Source: Pseudomonadota bacterium (GTDB taxonomy: Bacteria; Myxococcota_A; Polyangia; Polyangiales; Ga0077539). Taken from it: a DNA stretch of 10,647 nt. The DNA lies in the NCBI GenBank assembly GCA_023428035.1, contig JAEYZO010000571.1:1-10647 (forward strand), in the 5' to 3' direction. Under the pieces are notes generated by a model. It ran no database searches, was not told where the DNA came from, and was given only the letters and a program-made list of their open reading frames with translations. Position 1 is the stretch's first letter, and each line of letters starts with the position of its first letter. A program made the position numbers and the translations under genes. Below are positions 1-6,901 of the stretch, piece by piece.

Positions 1-653
1 CCGTAGTAGCGACCGCCCCCGGAGTGGCCGACGAACTCGCTGCGGTCGCCGAGGTCGAAGGCCACGCCGCCGCGCGGGTCGCCCGGGAGCTTCTCCCGGT
101 GGACGATCACGCCGTCGCGCTCGGTCCACTCCTCGTGGCGCAGGTCGACGAGCTCCACGGGGACGCCCCGCGAGGCGAGGTAGTCGCGCACCGCGTCGAG
201 CCCGAGCACCTCGACGATGCGCGCGAAGGACGAGTCGGTCTGCGGCGCGTCGGCGATGACCACCCGACCGTCGCCCTCCAGCGCGATCCACACGTAGTCG
301 GCGACGGCGCGCACCACGCTGCCGTGGGTGAGCACGTAGCGCCATCCCTCGGGGTCGCGCGGGTGCTTCTCCTTCACGAGGTTCGGCTTGAGGAGCACGG
401 TCTCTCCGGGCCGCACCAGGCCGCGCAGCGGGTTCCACTCGGGGGTGCCGAAGCGCTCGGCGTCGAGCCCCGCGAGGCGGAGGGTCTCCCGCACGGAGTC
501 GTACGCGTCGTTGGGCTCCGTCGAGGTCTCAGCGAAGGGGTACTCCGGGTAGGCGACGGCGGGGTGGAACGGCGCCCTCTCGGGGTAGCGCGCGCCCTCG
601 CGGCGGTGGGCCGCGACGAGCTCGGGGGCGTCGAGCCCGACGGCGAGGCTCAC
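1..653 (-). CDS. DUF362 domain protein, 3' end cut by the window edge
   Basis: The visible part is 217 codons from a GTG start; the C-terminal part lies beyond the left edge. The mark of the family is the stretch GETVLLKPNLV (about residues 83-93), followed by a THGSVVRAVADYV segment (109-121) and VVIADAPQTDSSF (131-143), the usual order in DUF362 proteins. The last visible residues (SEFVGHSGGGRYYG) also fit the subgroup often found in surface-polysaccharide loci. The biochemical role of that subgroup is unknown; some DUF362 proteins carry ferredoxin-like domains, but none is visible here. The start is chosen because the frame has a stop at 702-704, no ATG lies between it and 653, and a GGAG lies 7 bases upstream of the GTG. 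It is the third minus-strand gene in a row, 100 bases after the SirB1-type gene. Family assignment is from recognised motifs; the function is not known. Confidence 0.85.
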   Translation of the reverse strand, partial: MSLAVGLDAPELVAAHRREGARYPERAPFHPAVAYPEYPFAETSTEPNDAYDSVRETLRLAGLDAERFGTPEWNPLRGLVRPGETVLLKPNLVKEKHPRDPEGWRYVLTHGSVVRAVADYVWIALEGDGRVVIADAPQTDSSFARIVEVLGLDAVRDYLASRGVPVELVDLRHEEWTERDGVIVHREKLPGDPRGGVAFDLGDRSEFVGHSGGGRYY

Positions 654-660
654 GCGAGGG

Positions 661-664
661 CTCC
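661..664 (-). promoter_or_regulatory. Shine-Dalgarno site for the DUF362 gene
   Basis: On the minus strand GGAG sits 7 bases before the GTG at 653. This ordinary spacing is the main reason to accept the GTG start, as the reading frame contains no ATG between the upstream stop and this point. Confidence 0.5.
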
Positions 665-680
665 GTCGAGGTCGCGTCGG

Positions 681-707
681 GTCACGGCCCCGGGTGGGTT
701 GTCACGG
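681..707. repeat. Short direct repeat in the spacer before the DUF362 gene
   Basis: The heptamer GTCACGG (CCGTGAC on the minus strand) occurs at 681-687 and 701-707, exactly 20 bases apart start to start, or about two helical turns. It lies in the 100-base spacer between the SirB1-type gene and the DUF362 start. Such spacing could suit a dimeric regulator, but a 7-base repeat in GC-rich DNA can arise by chance. The rest of the spacer shows no clear promoter or terminator. Confidence 0.2.
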
Positions 708-753
708 GTCCCCAGGGCGTTCAAGGCCGACGACGGGGCGAGCATCGGCGGGC

Positions 754-1578
754 TCAATTCGCCGCGCCCCCGGCGCGGTGCTTTCGGGCGGCTTGGAGCA
801 CGCGCTCGACGCGCGCGGTGTCCTTCGCGCCGGGGCGCTGTCGGAGGTAGTCGTCGAGGTCCGAGGCCGCGGCCTCGAAGGCCCGGAGCGCGAAGGCGTG
901 GAGGCCCCGGTCGCGCACCATCTCCGCGGCGCCCGTCACGTCGACGAGGCGGTCGCACGCGAGGAGGGCCTGCGCGTGGTCGCCCCGCCGCTCCCAGGAG
1001 TTCTTGAGGTTCATGAGCATCCGCGCGGTGAGGGCCCTGGCGCCGATGGGCTCGAGGGCGTCGGGGTCCATCGGGAGCGCGTCGCCGCGGTAGCGCTTCC
1101 AGAGGGTGAGGAGGTCGTCGCGCTCCAGAACGCGACCGCCGAAGAACGGGTCGAGGAAGACCCCGCCGCTCCCCCCGAGGCGCGCGATGAAGTGCCCTGG
1201 AAACCCTACGCCCTCGACGCACAGGCCCGCGCGCGCCCCGACCGCGGAGAGCACCACCGCCAGGGTGAGGGGGATGCCCTCGCGGCGGTCGAGGACCCGC
1301 GGCAGGAGGGAGTTCTCCGGGGCGTAGTAGTCCGACTCGTCGCCGCGAAAGCCGAGGGTGGCGTAGACGTGGTCGGCGAGCGCGAGGGCCTGCGCACGGG
1401 CGGGCGCGGCCGACGAGGTCCGCGTCGCGAGGGGCGCGGCGAGCGCGTCGAGGCGAGAGCGCTCGCGGTCCAGGTCGACGCTGGGGTCGAACTCCCGCGC
1501 GACGACGAGGGCGCAGACCTCGGGGGGCGGCTCGGGGTCGGCCTTCAACAGCGCCGTGACGGAGGCGTAGGCGGTCAC
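754..1578 (-). CDS. SirB1 family protein: transglutaminase-like domain plus TPR-like tail
   Basis: The product is 274 residues, a usual length for the SirB1 family. Residues 1-75 are a helical lead-in. Residues 83-148 carry the recognisable core: DYYAPENSLLPRVLDRREG (83-101), then IPLTLAVVL, GVGFPGHFIAR (123-133) and FLDPFFGG (141-148). Residues about 183-265 form TPR-like helices ending in YLRQRPGAKD. His129 and Asp143 match the His and Asp of the transglutaminase fold, but the helix where the nucleophilic Cys would sit reads PLTLAV, with no Cys. This is common in SirB1-type proteins, whose activity is not established; a binding or scaffold role is possible. The GTG start overlaps the stop of the upstream lipoprotein gene as GTGA, implying translational coupling. 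The frame stays open far upstream, but longer starts would lie inside neighbouring genes. Confidence 0.85.
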   Translation of the reverse strand: MTAYASVTALLKADPEPPPEVCALVVAREFDPSVDLDRERSRLDALAAPLATRTSSAAPARAQALALADHVYATLGFRGDESDYYAPENSLLPRVLDRREGIPLTLAVVLSAVGARAGLCVEGVGFPGHFIARLGGSGGVFLDPFFGGRVLERDDLLTLWKRYRGDALPMDPDALEPIGARALTARMLMNLKNSWERRGDHAQALLACDRLVDVTGAAEMVRDRGLHAFALRAFEAAASDLDDYLRQRPGAKDTARVERVLQAARKHRAGGAAN

Positions 1579-2198
1579 TGCCGACGGATCGACCGGAGGA
1601 GGTCGTCGAAGCGCGGCGCCGCGGCGGCCACCGTCGCGTGGTCGCCGGTGAGCTTGAAGAACCAGGGGCCTTCGGGGGTCTCGACGATGGCGCCGAGGAG
1701 GGCCTGGTCCTCGCGGGGCGTCGGGTCGGCGCCGGGCATCCCGCTGCGGTAGCGGCCGCGCGCTCGGGCGATGGTGGCGCGCAGGCCGTTCACGTCGCGC
1801 TCCTCGCGGCGAGGGCCCGCCATCGCGGGGCCGCCGTCGACGGTCTCGAACTGGCCGTACCAGCGGTCGAGGTTGGCCTGCACCGCGCCGCCCATCCCAG
1901 GGAAGTGCGAGATGGTGAGCTCCGCGTCGGTCGCCCCCGGAGCGGCGGGCACGGCGTACTGCGCGACGCGCATGGGCGAGGTCGGCGGCGCGCGGCGCCA
2001 GCCCACGGGGTCGCTCCACGAGAGGGAGCGGGAGCCCGGCGTGGTGGGGCGCGGCCTCGCGTGGGGATCGCCGTGAGGGGAGCCTCCGTGCGGGTTCGCG
2101 GAGGGCGGCGGGGCGCTGCGCGTCGGGGCAGGCTCGGCGGCTCGGCGGTCGCAGGCAGAGAGCAGGGCGAGGGCGAGGGCTATGGATCGGGCGGTCAT
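1575..2198 (-). CDS. Predicted lipoprotein of unknown function
   Basis: The product is 207 residues. It starts with a short lipoprotein signal: Arg4, then a hydrophobic run ending in the lipobox LSAC with Cys16 as the expected lipidated residue. Asp17 follows, which in E. coli would favour inner-membrane retention; whether that holds here is unknown. Residues 17-58 are a proline-, alanine- and histidine-rich linker with three PH steps (His37, 42, 46). The folded part (about 59-207) begins SWSDPVGWRRAPPTSPMRVAQY and contains HFPGMGGAVQANLDRWYGQF (98-117) and PEGPWFFKLTGDH (175-187). I recall similar uncharacterised proteins in myxobacteria and planctomycetes but know no function. The ATG at 2198 is preferred over one 90 bases upstream, because the longer form would bury the signal peptide and touch the leuS start. 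It overlaps the SirB1-type gene by 4 bases, so the two products may work together in the envelope. Confidence 0.8.
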   Translation of the reverse strand: MTARSIALALALLSACDRRAAEPAPTRSAPPPSANPHGGSPHGDPHARPRPTTPGSRSLSWSDPVGWRRAPPTSPMRVAQYAVPAAPGATDAELTISHFPGMGGAVQANLDRWYGQFETVDGGPAMAGPRREERDVNGLRATIARARGRYRSGMPGADPTPREDQALLGAIVETPEGPWFFKLTGDHATVAAAAPRFDDLLRSIRRQ

Positions 2199-2247
2199 CG
2201 CGGGCCGCGTAGGATGCCCGACGTCGCGGCGAGGCACCACGCGGGCC

Positions 2248-2277
2248 TTGTCGGCGGGGCGCGCGACGGCGTAGACC
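2248..2277 (+). promoter_or_regulatory. Candidate leuS promoter in the divergent spacer
   Basis: In the 88-base spacer between the minus-strand lipoprotein gene and leuS, TTGTCG (2248-2253) and TAGACC (2272-2277) are separated by 18 bases and resemble sigma-70 -35 and -10 boxes (4 of 6 and 3 of 6 matches). Transcription would start at or just before the leuS ATG at 2287. I see no convincing Shine-Dalgarno there, so the mRNA could have almost no leader. No equally good promoter was found for the leftward genes. Confidence 0.25.
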
Positions 2278-2286
2278 GCTGGCGCC

Positions 2287-4845
2287 ATGCCCTACCGGCC
2301 CACAGAGATCGAGCCCCGCTGGCAGCGCCACTGGGACGAGCGCGGCACCTACGTGGTCACCGAAGACCGCTCGCGGCCGAAGTTCTACGCGCTCGACATG
2401 TTCCCCTACCCCAGCGGCAAGGGCCTGCACGTGGGGCACCCGGTGGGGTACACCGCGGGCGACGTCGTGAGCCGCTACAAGCGCGCCCACGGCTTCAACG
2501 TGCTGCACACGATGGGCTACGACGCCTTCGGCCTGCCCGCCGAGCAGAAGGCCATCGACGAGGGCGTCGCCCCGCAGGTGAGCACCGCCGAGGCGATCGA
2601 GACCTTCCGCGCGCAGTTGAAGCGCCTCGGGATCTCCTACGACTGGACCCGCGAGGTCTCGACCTGCGACCCCGGCTACTACAAGTGGACCCAGTGGATC
2701 TTCACGCGGCTCTACGAGCGCGGCCTCGCGTACCTGGGCGAGGCGTGGGTGAACTGGTGCCCCGCGCTGGGCTCGGTGCTCGCGAACGACGAGGTCATCG
2801 ACGGGCGGAGCGAGCGCGGCGGCCACCCCGTCGAGCGGCGGAAGATGTCGCAGTGGATGATCCGCATCACGGCCTACGCCGAGAAGCTGCTGGAGGGCCT
2901 CGACGCGATCGACTGGCCCGAGGCGACGAAGACCGCGCAGCGCGAGTGGATCGGCCGCAGCGAGGGGGCCTTCGTCGAGTTCCCGGTGGAGGGCCACGGG
3001 TCGATCCGGGTGTTCACCACGCGCCCCGACACGATCTTCGGCGCGACCTACATGGTGCTCGCGCCGGAGCACCCGCTGGTCGACGCGATCACCGCGCCGA
3101 CGCAGCGCGCGGCGGTGGAGGCGTACCGGCGCAAGGCCGCGTCGAAGAGCGAGCGCGACCGCCAGGCCAGCAAGGAGAAGACCGGCGTCGACACGGGGGC
3201 GCGCGCGACCAACCCCGCGACGGGGGAGTCGATCCCGGTGTGGATCGCGGACTACGTGATCCAGGGCTACGGCACCGGGGCCATCATGGCGGTGCCCGCG
3301 CACGACGAGCGCGACTGGGAGTTCGCGAGGGCGATGTCGCTCCCGATCCGCGAGGTGATCTCGGGCGGAGACGTGGCGAAGGCCGCGCACACCGGCGACG
3401 GGGTGATGGTGAACTCGGGGCGCTTCGACGGCACCGACACCCGCGGCCGGGCGGCCGTGAAGGGGGTCACGCAGTGGCTGGCGGAGCGGGGCGCGGGCGA
3501 GGGGGCCGTGACCTTCAAGATGCGCGACTGGACCTTCGCGCGGCAGCGCTACTGGGGCGAGCCCATCCCGATGCTGAAGGACGGTGATGCGCCAGTGCGA
3601 GCGCTCACCCTCGACGAGCTCCCGCTGGAGCTGCCGCCCGTGGACGACTACCGCCCCTCGGGCGACGGGCGCTCTCCGCTCGCGCGCGCCGCCGGCTGGG
3701 CGAGGGTGAACGACCCGGTGACCGGGCGAGAGCTCGACCGCGAGACCGACACGATGCCCGGGAGCGCGGGGTCGAGCTGGTACTTCCTGCGCTACTGCGA
3801 CCCGCGCAACGCCGCCGAGTTCTGCGCGCGGGAGAAGAGCGACTACTGGATGCCCGTGGACCTCTACGTGGGCGGCGCTGAGCACCGCGTCGGGCACCTG
3901 ATGTACGCGCGCATGTGGCAGCGGTTCCTGCACGACGAGGGGCTGGTGCGCGACGCCGAGCCCTTCACCGCCCTGCGCCACCAGGGGATGCTCCTCGCGG
4001 AGACGTACTACCTCGACGACGGGAGCGAGAGGCTGGAGCACGTCGTCCGCGACGTGGTCGAGGTGATCGAGCGCGGCGAGAAGACCGCCCTCGTGCGCAC
4101 GAGGTCCAGCGACGCGCCCGTGAGGTGCCAGGCGCGCTGGGAGAAGATGTCCAAGCGCAAGGGCAACGTCGTGAACCCCGACGAGGTCATCGAGGCCTAC
4201 GGCACCGACGCGCTGAGGGTGTACCTCTGCTTCCTCACGCCGCTGGAGAGCGACAAGCCCTGGCAGACCTCGGGCCTCGAAGCCCAGTTCAAGTGGCTCC
4301 AGCGCGTGTGGCGGCTCTACTTCGAGGGCGACGAAGACACACCTCGCGTCGACGACTCCGCGGCCACCGAGGCCGAGCTCCGCGCGGTGCACAAGGCCAT
4401 CCGCAAGGTGGGCGACGACATCGCGTCGCTCAACCTCAACACCGCCATCTCGGCGCTGCACATCGCCACGAAGGAGCTGGCCTCCCTCGGCGCCCGCTCC
4501 CGCGCTGTGCTCGAGCCCCTGATCCAGCTCCTCGCGCCCTTCGCCCCTCACTTCGCCGAGGAGGTCTGGACCCGCGGCCTCGGCCACGAGCTCTCCGACG
4601 AGGGCGTGGCCTACGTCCCCTGGCCGAGGTGGGACCCGAGGTGGGCCATCGACGAGACGGTCACCTTCGGCGTGCAGGTGAACGGCAAGACCGTCGACAC
4701 GGTCTCGACCCTCCCCGACGCCGACGAGGCCACCGCCGTCATGGCCGCGCGCGCCGTCGAGAAGGTCGCCCGCGCCCTCGAAGGAAAGACCGTCACCAAG
4801 ACGATCTACAAGGCCGGGCGCATCCTCAACTTCATCGCCCGGTGA
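2287..4845 (+). CDS. leuS: Leucyl-tRNA synthetase
   Basis: This cytoplasmic class I synthetase (852 residues; E. coli 860) charges tRNA-Leu with leucine. The N-terminus MPYRPTEIEPRWQRHW is the family's usual beginning. The HIGH motif appears as HVGH (48-51) after PYPSGKGL, and the KMSKS motif as KMSKR (620-624). The inserted editing domain (about 220-410) shows the threonine-rich TTRPDTIFG from residue 244 and GTGAIMAVPAHDERDWEFA ending near 348, so proofreading of mischarged tRNA should be intact. WYFLRYCDP and YVGGAEHRVGHLMYAR mark the second half of the catalytic core. An insert of about 50 residues separates HQGM (565-568) from KMSKR, as in several non-enterobacterial LeuRS. The C-terminal tRNA-binding domain is complete and ends in ILNFIAR. 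The last 14 bases overlap the convergent crotonase-family gene. It should be essential and appears intact. Confidence 0.98.
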   Translation: MPYRPTEIEPRWQRHWDERGTYVVTEDRSRPKFYALDMFPYPSGKGLHVGHPVGYTAGDVVSRYKRAHGFNVLHTMGYDAFGLPAEQKAIDEGVAPQVSTAEAIETFRAQLKRLGISYDWTREVSTCDPGYYKWTQWIFTRLYERGLAYLGEAWVNWCPALGSVLANDEVIDGRSERGGHPVERRKMSQWMIRITAYAEKLLEGLDAIDWPEATKTAQREWIGRSEGAFVEFPVEGHGSIRVFTTRPDTIFGATYMVLAPEHPLVDAITAPTQRAAVEAYRRKAASKSERDRQASKEKTGVDTGARATNPATGESIPVWIADYVIQGYGTGAIMAVPAHDERDWEFARAMSLPIREVISGGDVAKAAHTGDGVMVNSGRFDGTDTRGRAAVKGVTQWLAERGAGEGAVTFKMRDWTFARQRYWGEPIPMLKDGDAPVRALTLDELPLELPPVDDYRPSGDGRSPLARAAGWARVNDPVTGRELDRETDTMPGSAGSSWYFLRYCDPRNAAEFCAREKSDYWMPVDLYVGGAEHRVGHLMYARMWQRFLHDEGLVRDAEPFTALRHQGMLLAETYYLDDGSERLEHVVRDVVEVIERGEKTALVRTRSSDAPVRCQARWEKMSKRKGNVVNPDEVIEAYGTDALRVYLCFLTPLESDKPWQTSGLEAQFKWLQRVWRLYFEGDEDTPRVDDSAATEAELRAVHKAIRKVGDDIASLNLNTAISALHIATKELASLGARSRAVLEPLIQLLAPFAPHFAEEVWTRGLGHELSDEGVAYVPWPRWDPRWAIDETVTFGVQVNGKTVDTVSTLPDADEATAVMAARAVEKVARALEGKTVTKTIYKAGRILNFIAR

Positions 4846-5626
4846 AGCGCGCGGGGCGGCGCTCCATCGCCGCCGCGAGGCCCTCGCCGAGGTCATCGCT
4901 CGCGTAGCTGTGCGCCTGCGCCGTCGCCTCTGCGTCGAGCGCCCTCACCAGCGCCGCGTGGTCGACCCCGAGCCGAGCCTTCAGCGCGCGCACCGCGAGG
5001 GGCCCGTTGGACGCGATCGAGCGCGCGAGGGCCTGCGCCTCGGAGAGCACCGCGTCGGCCGCGTGGGCCGAGAGCGCCAGGCCCATGGCCGCCGCCTCGC
5101 GACCGTCGAAGCGCCGGCCCGTGTACAAGAGCTCCGCCGCCCGCTGCGCGCCCACGCGGCGCTCCAGGAGCAACGTCACGCCCATCCCCGGCGCGAGGCC
5201 GAGCTGGGCGAAGTTCACCGCGAGCTTCGCGTCGGCGTCGACCAGGGTGATGTCGCAGGCGATGGCCACGCAGAGCCCGGCCCCGATGGCAGCGCCGCGC
5301 ACCGCCGCGATCACGGGCACCGGCAGCGAGGCCACGGCGAGGTAGCGGCTGTAGAAGGCCAGCATGTGGGCCCGCGCGTCGTTGAAGCGCGCCTTGCGCA
5401 GCCCGGCGAGCATCGAGAGGTCTCCCCCGCCCGAGAACGCGCCCCCCGCGCCGGTGAGCACCACGGCCCTGAGGTCGGCGGCGTGCCTGAGCGCGTCGAC
5501 CCGCGCGTAGAGCGCGTCGCCCAGGGCCATCGACATCGCGTTGCGTCGCGGCGCGTCGTCGAGGGTCAGCGTCGCTACGCCGTCGCTGTAGTCGAGGTGC
5601 ACCGCGGGGGAGCTCGGGCCGGTCAT
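4832..5626 (-). CDS. Enoyl-CoA hydratase/isomerase (crotonase) superfamily protein
   Basis: The product is 264 residues, the usual size of a single-domain crotonase, which binds an acyl-CoA thioester in the cytoplasm. It shows DAPRRNAMS (24-32), the first oxyanion-hole segment GGAFSGGGDLSML (61-73), the second GAAIGAGLCVAIACD (111-125) and NFAQLGLAPGMGVT (138-151), then GRRFDGREAAAMGL. In rat mitochondrial hydratase the two catalytic glutamates lie in the GGGCELA and PEILLG segments; by my manual alignment Cys119 and Phe139 stand there, so classical hydration is unlikely. Similar sequences with LGLxPGMG are common in actinobacteria and deltaproteobacteria, usually labelled enoyl-CoA hydratase. 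The substrate cannot be told. The ATG at 5626 is chosen; a GTG 12 bases upstream in the same frame is possible. Its 3' end overlaps leuS tail to tail by 14 bases, and it shares a 90-base divergent spacer with the acyltransferase gene. Confidence 0.9.
   Translation of the reverse strand: MTGPSSPAVHLDYSDGVATLTLDDAPRRNAMSMALGDALYARVDALRHAADLRAVVLTGAGGAFSGGGDLSMLAGLRKARFNDARAHMLAFYSRYLAVASLPVPVIAAVRGAAIGAGLCVAIACDITLVDADAKLAVNFAQLGLAPGMGVTLLLERRVGAQRAAELLYTGRRFDGREAAAMGLALSAHAADAVLSEAQALARSIASNGPLAVRALKARLGVDHAALVRALDAEATAQAHSYASDDLGEGLAAAMERRPARFTGR
4855..4874. terminator. GC-rich hairpin just after leuS, possible terminator
   Basis: GGCGGCG (4855-4861) pairs with CGCCGCC (4868-4874) around a 6-base loop, 9 bases after the leuS stop. 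No T-run follows, and the hairpin lies in the coding end of the convergent crotonase-family gene, so it may reflect only codon choice (Ala and Arg codons). No other leuS terminator candidate was found. Confidence 0.2.
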
Positions 5627-5648
5627 GGCCCCGCACACTACACCGACC

Positions 5649-5677
5649 CTGGCGCTCGGCGCCCGCGGTCTTATGCT
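5649..5677 (+). promoter_or_regulatory. Candidate promoter for the acyltransferase-clpS-clpA operon
   Basis: In the 90-base spacer between the divergent crotonase-family gene and the acyltransferase gene, TATGCT (5672-5677) matches the -10 consensus at 4 of 6 positions. CTGGCG (5649-5654), 17 bases upstream, is a weak -35. Transcription would start near 5684, leaving a leader of about 33 bases before the GTG at 5717. TTATGCT is also the most AT-rich patch of the spacer. Confidence 0.3.
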
Positions 5678-5690
5678 CCCGCCCCTTGGC

Positions 5691-5713
5691 CGCTCCCTCG
5701 CAGGCGCTCCCTC
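5691..5713 (+). repeat. Pyrimidine-rich direct repeat in the leader before the acyltransferase gene
   Basis: CGCTCCCTC occurs at 5691-5699 and 5705-5713, 14 bases apart start to start, ending 3 bases before the GTG. It occupies the place where a Shine-Dalgarno would be expected, and none is present. It may be chance in GC-rich DNA, or a leader element that affects initiation. Confidence 0.3.
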
Positions 5714-5716
5714 CGC

Positions 5717-6892
5717 GTGTCAGACACCGCACTCACCCTGAAGACCCACGGCCGCGCGAGGGAGATCCCCGAGGCGCGGTGGAACGCGCTCCTCACCGAC
5801 GACGACACGCCCTTTCAGCGCCGGGTGTGGTTCGACGCGATGGAGGCCAACGGCTGCGCCACCGCCCGCCGCGGGTGGCAGCCCATGCACCTCGGGCTCT
5901 ACCGCGGCGACGCGCTGGTGGCGCTCGCGCCCGCCTACGCGCGCGGCGACTCGCAGGGGGAGTTCGTCTTCGACCACGGCTGGGCCCGCGCCGCCGCTGA
6001 GGCCGGCATCGCGTACTACCCCAAGCTCACCCTCGCGGTGCCCTTCACCCCCGTGACGGGCCGCCGCGTGCTCACCGCGCCGGGAGAAGACCGACCCGCC
6101 CTGGTGCGCTCGCTCTTCGCCGCGCTCCCCGAGCTCATCGCGGGCCTGGGCCTGTCGTCGGCGCACGCGCTCTTCGTCACCGACGACGAGGCCGCGCTCG
6201 CGGCAGAGGCCGGCGCGGCGATCCGCTACGGCGCGCAGTACCACTGGTTCAAGGGCGGGTGTCAGGCCTGGGGCGACTACCTCGCTCGCTTCGACTCGAA
6301 GCGCCGCAACCAGGTCAAGCGCGAGAGCCGCGCGCCCGCCGAGCAGGGCGTGACCATCACTACGCGGCGCGGCCGGGAGCTCGGCGTTGACGACGCGCCG
6401 CTGGTGCATCGGCTGTACCGCAGCACCGTCGACCGCTTCATGTGGGGGCGGCCATACCTCAACGAGGGCTTCTTCGCCGACGTGCTCACCCGCTCCCCCG
6501 AGGCGTGCGAGCTCGTCGAGGCCCGCGACGGCGGCCGGGTCATCGCGGGGGCCTTCAACGTCGGAGACGGGAGACGTCTCTTCGGGAGGTACTGGGGCTG
6601 CTTCGAGGAGCGGCCCTTCCTGCACTTCAACGTCTGCTACTACCACTCCATCGCCGAGTGCCTCGCCCGCGGGGTGGAGAGGTTCGAGGGCGGGGCCGGG
6701 GGAGAGCACAAGATCTCCCGGGGCTTCGAGCCGGCGCGCACGGCGTCGGCGCACTACATCGCCGACCCGAGGCTCGACCGCGCGGTGCGAGGGGCGCTCC
6801 TCGGGGAGCGGGCGGCGGTCGAGCTGGAGATCGAGGAGATCCGGCGGACGATGGGTTTTCGCCCGGTGCTGGCGCCGCCGGGGATGGAGTAG
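5717..6892 (+). CDS. FemAB/GNAT-like N-acyltransferase (PF04339/COG3146 type)
   Basis: The product is 391 residues, full length for this family of predicted N-acyltransferases, which are related in fold to the FemABX peptidyltransferases and GNAT enzymes; substrates are unknown. Marks of the family are GEFVFDHGWA (81-90), YYPKLTLAVPFTPVTG (100-115), FDSKRRNQVKRE in the middle, HFNVCYYHSIAECLARG from 303, and GEHK (329-332) followed by ISRGFEP and SAHYIADPRLDRAV. No signal peptide or membrane segment is visible, so it should be cytoplasmic. The GTG start is chosen because family resemblance begins within the first ten residues and no other start lies nearby upstream; there is no clear Shine-Dalgarno. 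Its stop is 9 bases from the clpS ATG, and GGAG at its last codons may serve clpS, so the three genes are probably one operon. That context hints at a link with N-terminal protein modification, but this is inference. Confidence 0.88.
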   Translation: MSDTALTLKTHGRAREIPEARWNALLTDDDTPFQRRVWFDAMEANGCATARRGWQPMHLGLYRGDALVALAPAYARGDSQGEFVFDHGWARAAAEAGIAYYPKLTLAVPFTPVTGRRVLTAPGEDRPALVRSLFAALPELIAGLGLSSAHALFVTDDEAALAAEAGAAIRYGAQYHWFKGGCQAWGDYLARFDSKRRNQVKRESRAPAEQGVTITTRRGRELGVDDAPLVHRLYRSTVDRFMWGRPYLNEGFFADVLTRSPEACELVEARDGGRVIAGAFNVGDGRRLFGRYWGCFEERPFLHFNVCYYHSIAECLARGVERFEGGAGGEHKISRGFEPARTASAHYIADPRLDRAVRGALLGERAAVELEIEEIRRTMGFRPVLAPPGME

Positions 6893-6901
6893 CTTTCGGC
6901 C

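Noticed and set aside
24..1007. Plus-strand open frame opposite the DUF362 gene and the SirB1-type 3' end
   Set aside because: Its translation is repetitive Arg, Gly, Val and Pro without motifs, and the opposite strand codes for clear families.
2199..2288. A start for the small lipoprotein 30 codons upstream
   Set aside because: It would place charged residues before the lipoprotein signal and overlap the leuS start; the ATG at 2198 gives a proper signal peptide.
2287..4845. leuS as part of the N-degron operon, since Leu-tRNA is used by Aat-type transferases
   Set aside because: A convergent gene and a 90-base divergent spacer separate leuS from the acyltransferase gene, and leuS is a housekeeping gene; closeness is no evidence of a shared role.
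754..4896. A very long open minus-strand frame lying antisense to leuS and continuous with the SirB1-type gene
   Set aside because: Only the part from 1578 to 754 has a recognisable protein family. The rest is low-complexity Arg, Ala, Gly, Val and His, as expected on the reverse strand of GC-rich genes where stop codons are rare.
4910..5716. Extension of the acyltransferase frame 269 codons upstream
   Set aside because: This stretch is antisense to the crotonase-family gene and is Arg/His-rich; family similarity of the acyltransferase begins right after the GTG at 5717.
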